Below, in pieces: positions 5,878 to 5,953 of a stretch of 5,953 bases of DNA (its first letter is position 1; every line of letters starts with the position of its first letter). This DNA is from an uncultured Eubacteriales bacterium (GTDB lineage Bacteria > Bacillota_A > Clostridia > Christensenellales > Aristaeellaceae). Both the position numbers and the translations under genes were made by a program. Location: positions 1 to 5,953 of the forward strand of contig CACYNZ010000233.1 in NCBI GenBank assembly GCA_902775835.1, written 5' to 3'. Under the pieces are notes generated by a model. That model did no database searches and was not told the origin of the DNA. It saw nothing but the letters and a program-made list of their open reading frames with translations.

Positions 5878-5904
5878 AGCACCCTGTCCCGCAGGGTGCT
5901 TTTT
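5878..5904 (+). terminator. Rho-independent terminator of the secreted-protein gene
   Basis: AGCACCCTG (5878-5886) and CAGGGTGCT (5892-5900) form a perfect 9-bp stem around the 5-nt loop TCCCG, followed by a T-run through 5904. It is the clearest terminator in the window, 50 bp after the stop codon at 5825-5827. Confidence 0.9.
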
Positions 5905-5924
5905 CATGCATGGAAATCTGCACG

Positions 5925-5944
5925 CCGGACCATCATGTGTCCGG
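5925..5944. other. Inverted repeat near the right edge
   Basis: CCGGAC (5925-5930) and GTCCGG (5939-5944) are perfect 6-bp complements around 8 bases. The neighbouring stretch 5905-5953 contains no supported gene, and the window ends before the role of this dyad can be judged. Confidence 0.25.
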
Positions 5945-5953
5945 ACGCTCCTT

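Overview
The window looks like chromosomal DNA from a GC-rich member of the Bacillota, most likely a gut- or rumen-type Clostridia. The taxonomic call is an inference. It rests on strong AGGAG-type ribosome binding sites, sigma-A promoters with TTGACA/TATAAT-like boxes, a YesM/YesN-type two-component pair, and a GH42 beta-galactosidase. Four complete protein genes are present, all on the + strand, with short intergenic gaps. No RNA gene, CRISPR array, insertion sequence or phage feature was seen.

Region 1 (1-4651) is a compact three-gene unit. A short leader with a TATAAT box precedes a membrane histidine kinase of the YesM (His_kinase/HATPase) type with a large extracellular, probably dCache, sensor. 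Three bases later comes a response regulator with an AraC-type DNA-binding domain. Seven bases after that comes a cytoplasmic GH42 beta-galactosidase with its catalytic glutamates and zinc-site cysteines intact. A rho-independent terminator closes the unit. The simplest reading is a sugar-sensing circuit: the kinase senses an extracellular ligand, the AraC regulator is phosphorylated, and the operon and perhaps unlinked or upstream transport genes are switched on so that imported beta-galactosides are hydrolysed in the cytoplasm. No transporter lies inside the window.

Region 2 (4652-5904) is a separate transcription unit. A near-consensus promoter (TTGACA, 17 bp, TATACT) is overlaid by a long dyad that looks like an operator. 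It drives a secreted protein with three parts after its signal peptide: a disordered acidic linker, 39 uninterrupted Gly-Tyr-X-X tetrapeptides, and a C-terminal bacterial SH3-like domain. The first roughly 258 residues of the mature protein contain no Lys, Arg or His, whereas the C-terminal domain is basic. A perfect 9-bp hairpin with a T-run terminates this unit. This Gly/Tyr-rich surface protein is the most unusual object in the window.

The last ~50 bases hold no gene. An A-run plus hairpin just after the last stop codon reads as a terminator on the - strand, which hints that the next gene to the right may be convergent.
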